A stretch of 64,000 nt of DNA from the NCBI GenBank assembly GCA_036279015.1, contig DASUJY010000074.1:1-64000 (forward strand), given 5' to 3'. The notes below the pieces were generated by a model. It had not been told where the DNA came from and searched no databases. It was given only the letters and a program-made list of their open reading frames with translations. Position 1 is the stretch's first letter. Each line of letters begins with the position of its first letter. The position numbers and the translations under genes were made by a program. Source of the DNA: DATEOR01 sp036279015 (GTDB lineage Bacteria > Actinomycetota > Thermoleophilia > Gaiellales > Gaiellaceae). This document shows positions 7,353 to 15,136 of the stretch, piece by piece.

Positions 7353-8914
7353 TGGCGATCCTCGAGACGAGAGTCGACGGCTCGGCGCCCGAGTTCGAGG
7401 AGAACCACGCCCGGATGGCGGCGCTCGTCGCGAAGCTCCGAGAAGCGACTGCGGCCGTGGCGGATGGGGGCGGCGGCGAGGCGGTCGAGCGCCACCGTGC
7501 ACGAGGCAAGCTCCTCGCCCGCGAGCGCGTCGACCGGCTCCTCGACCCCGGCTCGGCCTTCCTCGAGCTGAACACGCTCGCCGCGAACGGGCTCTACGAC
7601 GGCGCAGCGCCGGCGGCGGGAATCGTGACCGGCATCGGTCCGGTGGAGGGCCAGGAGTGCGTCGTGGTCGCCAACGACGCCACCGTCAAGGGCGGCACCT
7701 ACTACCCGCTGACGGTGAAGAAGCATCTGCGCGCCCAGGAGGTCGCGCAACAGAACCGGCTCCCGTGCATCTACCTCGTCGACTCGGGCGGCGCCTTCCT
7801 GCCGATGCAGGACGAGGTCTTCCCGGACCGCGAGCACTTCGGCCGGATCTTCTTCAACCAGGCGGTCATGTCGGCCGCTGCGATCCCGCAGATCGCCGCG
7901 GTGATGGGCTCGTGCACGGCCGGCGGCGCCTACGTGCCGGCGATGAGCGACGAGACAGTGATCGTGAAGGGAACCGGGACGATCTTCCTCGGCGGGCCCC
8001 CGCTCGTGAAGGCGGCGACCGGCGAGGAGGTGAGCGCCGAGGAGCTCGGCGGCGCCGACGTCCACGCCCGCGTCTCGGGGGTCGCCGACCACTACGCCGT
8101 CTCGGACGAGCATGCGCTCGCGCTCGTGCGCGAGATCGTGGCGAACCTGAGCAGGCGCCGGCCCGAGCCTCCGTGGGAGCGCGAGGCACCGGTCGGGCCC
8201 CTGCACGACCCGGAGGACCTCTACGGGATCGTCCCCGCCGACTACGCAAAGGGCTACGACGTCCGCGAGGTGATCGCGCGGCTCGTCGACGGGAGCGTCT
8301 TCCACGAGTTCAAGGCGCTCTACGGCGAGACGCTCGTCTGCGGGTTCGCCCATCTCGAGGGCTTCCCGGTCGGCATCCTCGCATCGAACGGCGTCCTCTT
8401 CTCGGAGAGCGCACTCAAGGGCGCCCACTTCGTCGAGCTCGCGTGCAAGCGTCGCGTCCCGCTCGTCTTCCTCCAGAACATCACCGGCTTCATGGTCGGC
8501 AGGGAATACGAGGCGGGCGGAATCGCGAAGGACGGCGCCAAGCTCGTGACCGCGGTCGCGTGCGCGGAGGTGCCGAAGTTCACGGTCATCATCGGCGGGT
8601 CTTTCGGCGCAGGGAACTACGGGATGTGCGGGCGCGCCTTCGGGCCGCGGCAGCTCTGGATGTGGCCGAACGCCCGCATCAGCGTGATGGGCGGCGAGCA
8701 GGCGGCCTCCGTCCTCTCGACGGTCGGTCGCTCCGACCCGCAGGAGATCAGGGCGAAGTACGAGCGCGAGGGGAACCCGTACTACTCGACGGCGCGGCTC
8801 TGGGACGACGGCATCGTCGATCCGGTCGACACGCGCCGCGTGCTGGCGCTCGGAATCGCCGCGAGCCTCAACGCGCCGATTCCGGAGACCACGTTCGGAA
8901 TCTTCAGGATGTAG
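7352..8914 (+). CDS. mccB: Methylcrotonyl-CoA carboxylase, carboxyltransferase (beta) subunit
   Basis: 520-aa carboxyltransferase of the acyl-CoA carboxylase family that moves CO2 from biotin to the acyl-CoA. The segments YYPLTVKKHLRAQE, DSGGAFLPMQDEVFPDRE, SCTAGGAYVPAMSDE, GTIFLGGPPLVKAATGEE and WMWPNARISVMGGEQAA are those of the 3-methylcrotonyl-CoA enzymes of leucine breakdown rather than propionyl-CoA carboxylase. The matching alpha subunit and a hydratase-like gene for the next step lie at 11236-13571. The GTG start overlaps the preceding small gene by one base. Its 3' end overlaps the convergent sigma-factor gene by 11 nt. Confidence 0.92.
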   Translation: MAILETRVDGSAPEFEENHARMAALVAKLREATAAVADGGGGEAVERHRARGKLLARERVDRLLDPGSAFLELNTLAANGLYDGAAPAAGIVTGIGPVEGQECVVVANDATVKGGTYYPLTVKKHLRAQEVAQQNRLPCIYLVDSGGAFLPMQDEVFPDREHFGRIFFNQAVMSAAAIPQIAAVMGSCTAGGAYVPAMSDETVIVKGTGTIFLGGPPLVKAATGEEVSAEELGGADVHARVSGVADHYAVSDEHALALVREIVANLSRRRPEPPWEREAPVGPLHDPEDLYGIVPADYAKGYDVREVIARLVDGSVFHEFKALYGETLVCGFAHLEGFPVGILASNGVLFSESALKGAHFVELACKRRVPLVFLQNITGFMVGREYEAGGIAKDGAKLVTAVACAEVPKFTVIIGGSFGAGNYGMCGRAFGPRQLWMWPNARISVMGGEQAASVLSTVGRSDPQEIRAKYEREGNPYYSTARLWDDGIVDPVDTRRVLALGIAASLNAPIPETTFGIFRM

Positions 8915-9971
8915 GCGCCGAGAGCAGCGGCAGGTCGGGAACCTCCGGCACCGCAAGCGGCGGAAGTTCCGCCGGGGGAGTCGAGACCGACGGCACGTGC
9001 ACGGGCCCGACGTCGGTGGGGCCGACCTGCACCGGAGGAACCACGACCGGGCAGACCGGGCCGACCTGAAGCGTCGGGACCTCGGCCGGAGCAAGCTGGA
9101 GCGGCGGCGAAGACGACTCCTGGGCCGAAGTCCCCGCCTGGTCGGCCGGCTGCTCCTTCTTCGTCTTCTCCCGCGCGTGCCGGCGCTCGCCGGCGCGGTC
9201 TACCGTCGCCTGCACAGCGGGGCTCGATGAACGCGCCTGTTGCACGGCGTGGAGGGCGGCGGCCACGTCAGCCTCGCGCGACGGCGTCCGGTCGACAGCC
9301 GGCGCGCGGGGTTCCGTGGTGGGCATGCCGCCGATCGGGACGATCGCGATCGCCGTCGCCCCGACGAGGGAAGCAGCCCCCACCCGTCCGAACGAGAAGC
9401 CGAAGGAGCCGAGCTTTGCGAGGCCGGGGAGCGCAAGGAGACCGCGGTGCCGGCGGACGACCGGAGTGCGCTCCTCGAGCGCGAGCCGCTCGACGAGCCT
9501 CCGCCGCGCGCGGAATAGAAGCGCCTCGACAGCCGAAACCGACAGGTCGAGCTCGACCGCGATCTCGGCATACGACCGGCCCTGGATCTCTCGGAGGAGG
9601 ACGGCGCGCCGCTGAGCATCCGTCAGGTCCTCGAGCGCCAAGGAGATGTCGGCCGACACCGGAGCGTCGAGCTCGTCCTCGCCGACGAGGACGTCGGAAT
9701 CGAGCTCGACCTCCTGCGGGCGCTCCGCCCGCTGGCGCGCGCGCCGGCGGACGACGTTGCGCGCGATCGTCAGGAGCCACGGCCGCGGCATCTCCGGCCG
9801 GTCGCCGCGACGCATCGCCCGGAACGCGTTCAGGAAGGTGACCTGCGTGAGATCCTCGGCCTCGGCCGGGTCGCGCACGTCCCTGAGCACAGACCCGTAC
9901 ACCTCGCGCCGATGCCGGCGGTACAGCCGCTCGAACGAGCGATCCGGATCCACGGCTTCCTTATGCCGCAT
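8904..9971 (-). CDS. ECF-type sigma factor with C-terminal membrane-like and proline-rich extension
   Basis: The 355-aa product has an RNA polymerase sigma region 2 at about residues 11-80 (FERLYRRHRREVYGSV, then AEDLTQVTFLNAF and PWLLTIARNVVRR) and region 4 at 112-165 (LTDAQRRAVLLREIQGRSYAEIAVELD, a helix-turn-helix). Normal ECF factors end there. This one continues with a hydrophobic stretch (about 193-214, VGAASLVGATAIAIVPIGG) and a tail of about 140 residues, rich in Pro, Val and Thr with repeated QVGP-like units. The extension could anchor the factor to the membrane, a built-in anti-sigma device. No separate anti-sigma gene is adjacent. The ATG at 9971 was chosen because region 2 starts immediately after it; the longer frame upstream crosses the divergent gene. 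Confidence 0.85.
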   Translation of the reverse strand: MRHKEAVDPDRSFERLYRRHRREVYGSVLRDVRDPAEAEDLTQVTFLNAFRAMRRGDRPEMPRPWLLTIARNVVRRRARQRAERPQEVELDSDVLVGEDELDAPVSADISLALEDLTDAQRRAVLLREIQGRSYAEIAVELDLSVSAVEALLFRARRRLVERLALEERTPVVRRHRGLLALPGLAKLGSFGFSFGRVGAASLVGATAIAIVPIGGMPTTEPRAPAVDRTPSREADVAAALHAVQQARSSSPAVQATVDRAGERRHAREKTKKEQPADQAGTSAQESSSPPLQLAPAEVPTLQVGPVCPVVVPPVQVGPTDVGPVHVPSVSTPPAELPPLAVPEVPDLPLLSAPTS

Positions 9972-10022
9972 TTGCGCCCACCTCAACCGTGTTAGCCTGG
10001 GACCTCCCTCCCTGTTCGACAG

Positions 10023-10349
10023 ATGACAACTCGCGCCGAACGGCAAGGACGCAACGAATCCCTCTTCCGAGAGGTGAACGAGCGGATCGCGGAGCTGAAC
10101 CAGAGCTTCGAGGTCGAAGGGCGGTCCGAGTTTCTCTGCGAGTGCGGCCACGAGAGCTGCCGCGAGCCGGTCTCGATCTCGCTCGCGGAGTACGAGGAGA
10201 TTCGGCTGAGCCCGACTCGGTTCTTCGTACTCCCCGGTCACGAGGACGAAGCGATCGAGAAGGTCATCAGGCGGACGGACTACTACGTCATCGTCGAGAA
10301 AGTGGGCCAGGCGGCCGAAGAGGCCGACGAGCTCGACCCGCGCACCTAA
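10023..10349 (+). CDS. Conserved hypothetical with a Cys cluster
   Basis: A 108-aa protein, divergent from the sigma factor with a 51-base gap. It starts with a helical Glu/Arg-rich segment, then FLCECGHESCREPVSIS, in which three cysteines and a histidine could bind a metal, followed by YEEIRLSPTRFFVLPGHED and an acidic tail. I know the pattern from actinobacterial hypothetical proteins but not its function. Position suggests it may be regulated with, or by, the adjacent sigma factor; that is inference. Its stop overlaps the convergent lyase gene by 4 nt. Confidence 0.75.
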   Translation: MTTRAERQGRNESLFREVNERIAELNQSFEVEGRSEFLCECGHESCREPVSISLAEYEEIRLSPTRFFVLPGHEDEAIEKVIRRTDYYVIVEKVGQAAEEADELDPRT

Positions 10350-11209
10350 CCGGCCGCGGTCAGCTCCTCGAGGCGAGTTTCGAGCGCCGCCCGCTGCTCC
10401 CCCGAGAGCCCGCGCAGCGGAGCCCGCACGGCTCCGGTGACCGGCACGCCACGCCAGGCGAGCGCGGCCTTGACGGCGGCGTTGAACTGATACTGCTGGA
10501 GGGCGTCGCGCAGGGCGGCGACGATCTCGACAGAGCCGGGCGCGCCGGGCTCCCGGTAGAGCCGCGCGACGTACTCGGGAAACGCGGCGGCGAGCCCGGA
10601 CACCGTTCCCGCGGCTCCCGCCGCGAGGCCCTGGGGCAGGAGCGGCTCGGAGCCGACGAAGACGTCGAGACCCTCGACGATGTACGGCTCCACGCGCTCG
10701 AACGGGGTGTCGGACACCTTGAGCCCCGCCAGGTTCGGAGCCTCCGAGCGCAAGCGCTCGACGACGGCGAGCGGGATCGGATACCCGGCCCGCGCCTCGA
10801 ACTCGTAGAGGAAGAACGGCACCGGCGCACAGGCGCTCGCCGCCGCGGCGAGGTGGGCGAAGAGCGAGTCGTCGTCGAGCGGGAAGTACGGAGGCGGGAT
10901 GACGGCGACGGCGGCGGCGCCCATCTCGGCGGCATGCGCGGCGAGGGAGGTCGTCGCCGCGGTCGTCTGCGCCCCGCAGTGGACGGCGACGTCGAGCCGC
11001 CCGCGACAGGCCTCGAGGTAGAGCTCGGCGGCGCGGCGGCGCTCCTCTGGGTCGAGGAGGATCCCCTCCCCCGTCGTCCCGAGCGCGAGGATCCCGTCGA
11101 TGCCGTTGGCGGCGAGGAAGTCCGCGATCGGCCCGAAGGCGTCCTCGTCCAGGCCGGCGCCGTCCTCGGTGAGAGGCGTGACTGCGGCCGCCAGAGCTCC
11201 GTGGATCAT
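10346..11209 (-). CDS. Dihydrodipicolinate synthase / N-acetylneuraminate lyase family protein
   Basis: 287-aa TIM-barrel class I aldolase of the DapA/NanA family. GTTGEG forms the pyruvate/ketoacid pocket. The Tyr in FFLYEFEARAGYP and the Schiff-base Lys in LAGLKVSD are both present. Substrate is not determined by these motifs; a real DapA for lysine synthesis usually lies elsewhere, so this may be a sugar-acid or hydroxyproline-pathway lyase. The start at ATG 11209 (MIHGALAAAVTPL) is preferred over 11236, which would run into the divergent hydratase gene. It lies between mccB and mccA on the opposite strand. Confidence 0.85.
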   Translation of the reverse strand: MIHGALAAAVTPLTEDGAGLDEDAFGPIADFLAANGIDGILALGTTGEGILLDPEERRRAAELYLEACRGRLDVAVHCGAQTTAATTSLAAHAAEMGAAAVAVIPPPYFPLDDDSLFAHLAAAASACAPVPFFLYEFEARAGYPIPLAVVERLRSEAPNLAGLKVSDTPFERVEPYIVEGLDVFVGSEPLLPQGLAAGAAGTVSGLAAAFPEYVARLYREPGAPGSVEIVAALRDALQQYQFNAAVKAALAWRGVPVTGAVRAPLRGLSGEQRAALETRLEELTAAG

Positions 11210-11235
11210 GCCTCGAACCTTAAGCTTCCAGGCCA

Positions 11236-11991
11236 ATGAGCGCCCTCCGGATCGAGCGGGACGGCCCCGTCCTGCGGATCACCCTGGCGAGGCCTGAGCG
11301 GCGCAATGCCTTCGATGCCGCGCTGATCGCCGAGCTGACCGAGGCGTTCCAAGACCCCGGCGACGCGCGGGTGGTCGTGCTCGCAGGAGACGGGGAGACC
11401 TTTTGTGCAGGCGCGGACGTCGAATGGCAGCGCTCCTCCATCGACCTGACCTACGAGGAGAACGTCGAGGACGCCCTGCGGCTCTTCCGCATGTGCGAGG
11501 CGATCGACGGCTGTCCGGCGCCCGTCGTCGCACGCGTGCAGGGCTACGCCCTCGGCGGCGGCAGCGGGCTCGTGGCGTGCTCGGACGTCGTCGTCGCCGA
11601 CGCCGGCGCCGTGTTCGGGTTCACGGAGGTCCGCCTCGGCATCATCCCGGCAGTCATCTCGCCCTTCGTCCTCGCGAAGATCGGTGCGCACGCTCGGCGC
11701 TACTTCCTGACCGGCGAGCGCTTCGGCGCCGAGGCCGCCCTCCGGATCGGGCTCGTCGACGAGATCGCCGCCAACGACCTCGACGACCGGGTCGAGGCGC
11801 TCGTCTCGGAGCTCCTGGCGGGCGGCCCCGAGGCCGTGCGGGCCGCGAAGGAGCTCGTGCGCAAGCCGCCGCCCGGCGACGAGGCCGCGGCGATCGCCGC
11901 CGAGCGCCGCATGAGCGCCGAGGGCCAGGAGGGCCTACGCGCCTTCCTCGAGAAGCGCACGCCTGCATGGAGATCCGGAAGCTCCTCGTAG
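11236..11991 (+). CDS. Enoyl-CoA hydratase family, likely methylglutaconyl-CoA hydratase
   Basis: 251-aa crotonase-fold enzyme. The oxyanion-hole segments are FCAGADVEWQRSS and YALGGGSGLVACSDVVVA. FTEVRLGIIPAVISPFVLAKIGAHARRYFLTGERF closely matches LiuC-type 3-methylglutaconyl-CoA hydratases, which act directly after methylcrotonyl-CoA carboxylase in leucine breakdown. Being placed with the carboxylase alpha gene (its last 25 nt overlap that gene) supports this. A general short-chain enoyl-CoA hydratase is the alternative. Confidence 0.87.
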   Translation: MSALRIERDGPVLRITLARPERRNAFDAALIAELTEAFQDPGDARVVVLAGDGETFCAGADVEWQRSSIDLTYEENVEDALRLFRMCEAIDGCPAPVVARVQGYALGGGSGLVACSDVVVADAGAVFGFTEVRLGIIPAVISPFVLAKIGAHARRYFLTGERFGAEAALRIGLVDEIAANDLDDRVEALVSELLAGGPEAVRAAKELVRKPPPGDEAAAIAAERRMSAEGQEGLRAFLEKRTPAWRSGSSS

Positions 11992-13571
11992 CCAACCGCG
12001 GCGAGATCGCCGCGCGCATCTTCCGCACCTGCGACCGGCTCGGCATCGCGACCGTCGCCGTCGCGGCCCCGGACGACGCGGGCTCCTTCCACACCCGGAA
12101 GGCGGGCGAGACGCTCGAGATCCCGGCCTACCTGGACATCGACGCGCTCGTCGCCGCGGCCGAGCGCTCGCACGCCGACGCCGTCCACCCCGGCTACGGC
12201 TTCCTCGCCGAGAACGCGAGCTTCGCCGAGGCGCTCGCCGCGGCGGGCATCGGGTTCGTCGGCCCGTCGCCGGAAGCGCTCCGCGCCGCCGGCGACAAGC
12301 TCGAGGCGAAGCGCCTCGCAGCCGAAGCCGGCGTCCCCGTCGTCCCGAGCGGAGAACCGGCGGATGTCGGCTTCCCGCTCATGGTGAAGGCGGCAGCAGG
12401 CGGGGGCGGCCGCGGCATGCGGCTCGTGCAGGAGCCCGACGACCTCGAGGAGGCGCTCGCGGCGGCCCGCCGGGAGGCGGCCTCCGGCTTCGGCGACGAG
12501 CGCGTCTTCTGCGAGCGCTACGTCGAGCGCCCGCGCCACGTCGAGATCCAGCTCCTCGCCGACGGGCACGGGACGGCGATCTCGCTCGGAGAGCGGGACT
12601 GCTCGGTGCAGCGCCGCCACCAGAAGGTCCTCGAGGAGAGCCCCTCGCCCGCCGTCGGCGACGACCTCCGCGCTGAGATGGGCAGGGCGGCCGTCGCCTT
12701 TGCCCGCGCCGTCGGCTACGAGAACGCCGGGACGGCGGAGTTCATGCTCGCCGGCGGCGAGTTCTACTTCCTCGAGCTGAACGCCCGGATCCAGGTCGAG
12801 CACCCCGTCACGGAGCTCGTCACCGGCCTCGACCTCGTCGAGCAGCAGCTCCGGATCGCAGCCGGCGAGCCGGTCCCGCCCGCTCCCGCCCCCCGCGGCC
12901 ACGCCGTCGAGGCCCGGCTCTATGCCGAGGATCCCCGCGCGTTCATGCCCCGCACGGGGACGATCACTCGGCTGCGCCTGCCGGCGGGGATCCGGGTCGA
13001 CGCGGGCGTCGAAGAGGGAGACGAGGTCCCGGTCGCCTTCGACCCGCTGCTCGCCAAGCTGATCGCCTACGAGGAGACGAGGGCCGAGGCGCTCGACTCG
13101 CTGGCTGCGGGGCTCCGCGAGACGGAGATTCGCGGCGTCGAGACGAACCTGCCGTTCCTGCGCTGGCTCGTCGACCACCCCGAGGTGCGGGCCGGCCAGG
13201 CGACGACTGCTTTCCTCGCCGAGAACCCGCCGCTCTCGCGACCGCTCCGCTCGCGGCCCCTCTGGAGCGAGTCGTGGCGGCTCAACTCTCCCGCCCCGCC
13301 GAGGGCGGCGCGGCTCACGGTCGAGGCGAGCTCGCGCCCGGATTCCCTCGGCGCGCAGAGCTCACTCACGGCGCCGATGCCGGGCGTCGTCATCCGCGTC
13401 CTCGCCTCGGAGGGCGAGCGCGTCCTGGCGCGCCAACCGCTCGTCGTCCTCGAGGCGATGAAGATGGAGACGCCGCTCGTCTCGCCGTACGAGGCGGTCG
13501 TGAGCCGGGTGCACGTCTCCGAGGGAGAGCGGGTGGCGGGCGGAGCCCTCCTCGTCGAGCTCGAGGAATGA
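11967..13571 (+). CDS. mccA: Acyl-CoA (methylcrotonyl-CoA) carboxylase, biotin carboxylase plus carrier (alpha) subunit
   Basis: ATP-dependent carboxylation of biotin and carriage of the carboxyl group to MccB. The biotin-carboxylase part covers about residues 1-420: IRKLLVANRGEIAARI, the ATP-grasp loop KAAAGGGGRGM, and NARIQVEHPVTE. A biotin carrier domain occupies about 465-534, with biotinylated Lys499 in EAMKMETP. At 534 aa it is shorter than typical MccA (650-720): only about 45 residues join the two domains, where a BT domain of 100 or more is expected. The ATG at 11967 lies inside the hydratase gene (25-nt overlap). Its TGA overlaps the pdxH-like ATG (ATGA). Confidence 0.9.
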   Translation: MEIRKLLVANRGEIAARIFRTCDRLGIATVAVAAPDDAGSFHTRKAGETLEIPAYLDIDALVAAAERSHADAVHPGYGFLAENASFAEALAAAGIGFVGPSPEALRAAGDKLEAKRLAAEAGVPVVPSGEPADVGFPLMVKAAAGGGGRGMRLVQEPDDLEEALAAARREAASGFGDERVFCERYVERPRHVEIQLLADGHGTAISLGERDCSVQRRHQKVLEESPSPAVGDDLRAEMGRAAVAFARAVGYENAGTAEFMLAGGEFYFLELNARIQVEHPVTELVTGLDLVEQQLRIAAGEPVPPAPAPRGHAVEARLYAEDPRAFMPRTGTITRLRLPAGIRVDAGVEEGDEVPVAFDPLLAKLIAYEETRAEALDSLAAGLRETEIRGVETNLPFLRWLVDHPEVRAGQATTAFLAENPPLSRPLRSRPLWSESWRLNSPAPPRAARLTVEASSRPDSLGAQSSLTAPMPGVVIRVLASEGERVLARQPLVVLEAMKMETPLVSPYEAVVSRVHVSEGERVAGGALLVELEE

Positions 13572-14152
13572 GCGGCGCCGACCCGCTCGCGCGCTTTCGC
13601 GCCTGGCGCGACGAGGCCGCCGCCTCCGGCACGACGCTTCCCGACGCGATGACGCTCGCGACCGCCGACGAGTCCGGGCGCCCTTCGGCGAGAACCGTCC
13701 TCCTCAAGGGCGTCGACGAGCGCGGCTTCGTCTTCTTCACGAACTACGAGAGCCGCAAGGGCCGCGAGCTGGCCGCCAACCCGCACGCCGCGCTCCTCTT
13801 CCTCTGGCACACCGAGCCGCGCCGGCAGGTGCTCGTCACCGGGACGGCCGAGCCGCTGCCGCGCGCCGAGTCGGAGGAGTACTTCGCGACGCGGGATCTC
13901 GGCAGCCGCCTGGGTGCCTGGGCCTCGCGGCAGAGCGCTCCGCTCAAGAGCCACGCCGAGCTCGAGCGCGCGTTCGCGCAGGCGGAGAAGCGCTTCGGCG
14001 GCGAGGTGCCGCTGCCGGAGTGGTGGGGCGGGTTCGTGCTCCGCCCGGAGACGATCGAGTTCTGGGAGAGCCGCCCGAGCCGGCTGCACGAGCGGGTGCG
14101 CTACAGCCGCGACGACGACGGCTCCTGGCAGGCCACGCTCCTCTCCCCCTGA
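13568..14152 (+). CDS. pdxH: Pyridoxamine 5'-phosphate oxidase
   Basis: 194-aa FMN enzyme that oxidises pyridoxamine/pyridoxine phosphate to PLP. RTVLLKGVDERGFVFFTNY, SRKGRELAANPHAALLFLW and RQVLVTGTAEPL are the FMN-binding core; ASRQSAPLKSHAELE and the C-terminal WGGFVLRPETIEFWES with RLHER form the substrate site. Length and motif order match true PdxH rather than distant flavin-reductase relatives. It is coupled to mccA by ATGA overlap; I see no functional link to leucine breakdown other than the cell's general need for PLP. Confidence 0.93.
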   Translation: MSGADPLARFRAWRDEAAASGTTLPDAMTLATADESGRPSARTVLLKGVDERGFVFFTNYESRKGRELAANPHAALLFLWHTEPRRQVLVTGTAEPLPRAESEEYFATRDLGSRLGAWASRQSAPLKSHAELERAFAQAEKRFGGEVPLPEWWGGFVLRPETIEFWESRPSRLHERVRYSRDDDGSWQATLLSP

Positions 14153-14209
14153 CCGCAGGTTTTCACCGATCCCGCCCGGGTAGCCGGAGGAAAACCGAGA
14201 GGAGAAGAC

Positions 14210-14794
14210 ATGGCGAACGAGCTGCAAGGAAAGAAGATCGCCTTCCTCGCGGCCAACGGGGTCGAGCAAGTCGAGCTGACCGAGCCGTGGAAGGCCGTCG
14301 AGCAGGCCGGAGGCGAGCCCGAGCTCCTGTCCCTGAAGAGCGGCGAGATCCTCGCCTTCCAGCACCTCGACCACGGCGACACGTTCCCGGTCAACAGGGA
14401 GGTCTCGAAGGCCGAGCCGTCCGACTACGACGGGCTCGTGCTCCCCGGAGGAGTTGCGAATCCGGACTTCCTGCGCACCGACCAGGACGCGGTCGACTTC
14501 GTGCGCAGGTTCTTCGAGCAGGGGAAGCCGGTCGGCGTCATCTGCCACGGGCCGTGGACGCTCGTCGAGGCCGGCGTCGTCAAGGGCCGGAAGATCACCT
14601 CGTGGCCGAGCCTCGAGACCGACATCCGAAATGCGGGCGGGAACTGGGTCGACGAGGAGGTCGTCGTCGACGCAGGGCTCGTCTCGAGCCGCAAGCCCGA
14701 CGACCTGCCGGCCTTCTGCGCCAAGATCGTCGAGGAGTTCGGCGAGGGCGAGCACGCCGAGCAGGCCGAGAAGACCGAGCAGGCGGTTCGCTAG
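14210..14794 (+). CDS. DJ-1/PfpI family protein (YhbO/YraA-like)
   Basis: 194-aa protein of the class I glutamine-amidotransferase-like superfamily. The nucleophile elbow reads GVICHGPWTLVEAG with the conserved Cys-His pair, and LPGGVANPDFLR precedes it. Family members are described as proteases, glyoxalases or protein deglycases in stress tolerance; the precise activity is debated. A strong GGAGAAG site lies 5 nt before ATG 14210. The C-terminal 15 residues are unusually Glu/Gln/Ala-rich. It ends in a large bidirectional terminator hairpin. Confidence 0.9.
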   Translation: MANELQGKKIAFLAANGVEQVELTEPWKAVEQAGGEPELLSLKSGEILAFQHLDHGDTFPVNREVSKAEPSDYDGLVLPGGVANPDFLRTDQDAVDFVRRFFEQGKPVGVICHGPWTLVEAGVVKGRKITSWPSLETDIRNAGGNWVDEEVVVDAGLVSSRKPDDLPAFCAKIVEEFGEGEHAEQAEKTEQAVR

Positions 14795-14830
14795 TGCCCC
14801 TTCAGGCGTGCATTGCCTGATGGGGCACTA
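14792..14830. terminator. Bidirectional terminator hairpin between convergent genes
   Basis: The 16-nt arm at 14792-14807 (TAGTGCCCCTTCAGGC) pairs with 14815-14830 with a single T-T mismatch; the loop is GTGCATT. The left arm begins with the stop codon of the PfpI gene, and the stop of the opposing SCP2 gene follows the right arm directly. There is no T run, so it may work as a GC-rich actinobacterial-style terminator for both strands. Confidence 0.7.
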
Positions 14831-15136
14831 CTAGCCGAACACGTCGCGCAATCTCAGGGCGAGCCCCATGTCGCCTTCAACCCGGATCCGTCCGGCCAGG
14901 AAGGCGCCCATGGGGCTCTGCTCGTTCTGCACGACACCGAGGAAGGTCTGCTCGTCGGTCGAGATGACGCAGTCGGCGCGCTCCTCGGACTCGGCAACCG
15001 TGACCGAGCCGTCCCGGATCTCGACGCGCCAGGTGCCCGCGCCGGCGATCTCGAAGCGGTAGGACGCGGTCAGGCCCTTCGCCCGCGGGGCCTCGGTCTC
15101 CACACCTTCGAAGAACTCCCGCGCCGAGTCGTGCAT
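14831..15136 (-). CDS. SCP2 sterol-binding domain protein
   Basis: 101-aa single-domain protein with the SCP2 fold: YRFEIAGAGTWRVEIRDGSVTV, ADCVISTDEQTFLGVV and MGAFLAGRIRVEGDMGLALRL. Such proteins bind lipids or acyl-CoA in a hydrophobic tunnel. The start ATG overlaps the stop of the upstream MFS gene by one base (TGATG), so it is the second gene of a two-gene unit. Exact ligand unknown. Confidence 0.87.
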   Translation of the reverse strand: MHDSAREFFEGVETEAPRAKGLTASYRFEIAGAGTWRVEIRDGSVTVAESEERADCVISTDEQTFLGVVQNEQSPMGAFLAGRIRVEGDMGLALRLRDVFG

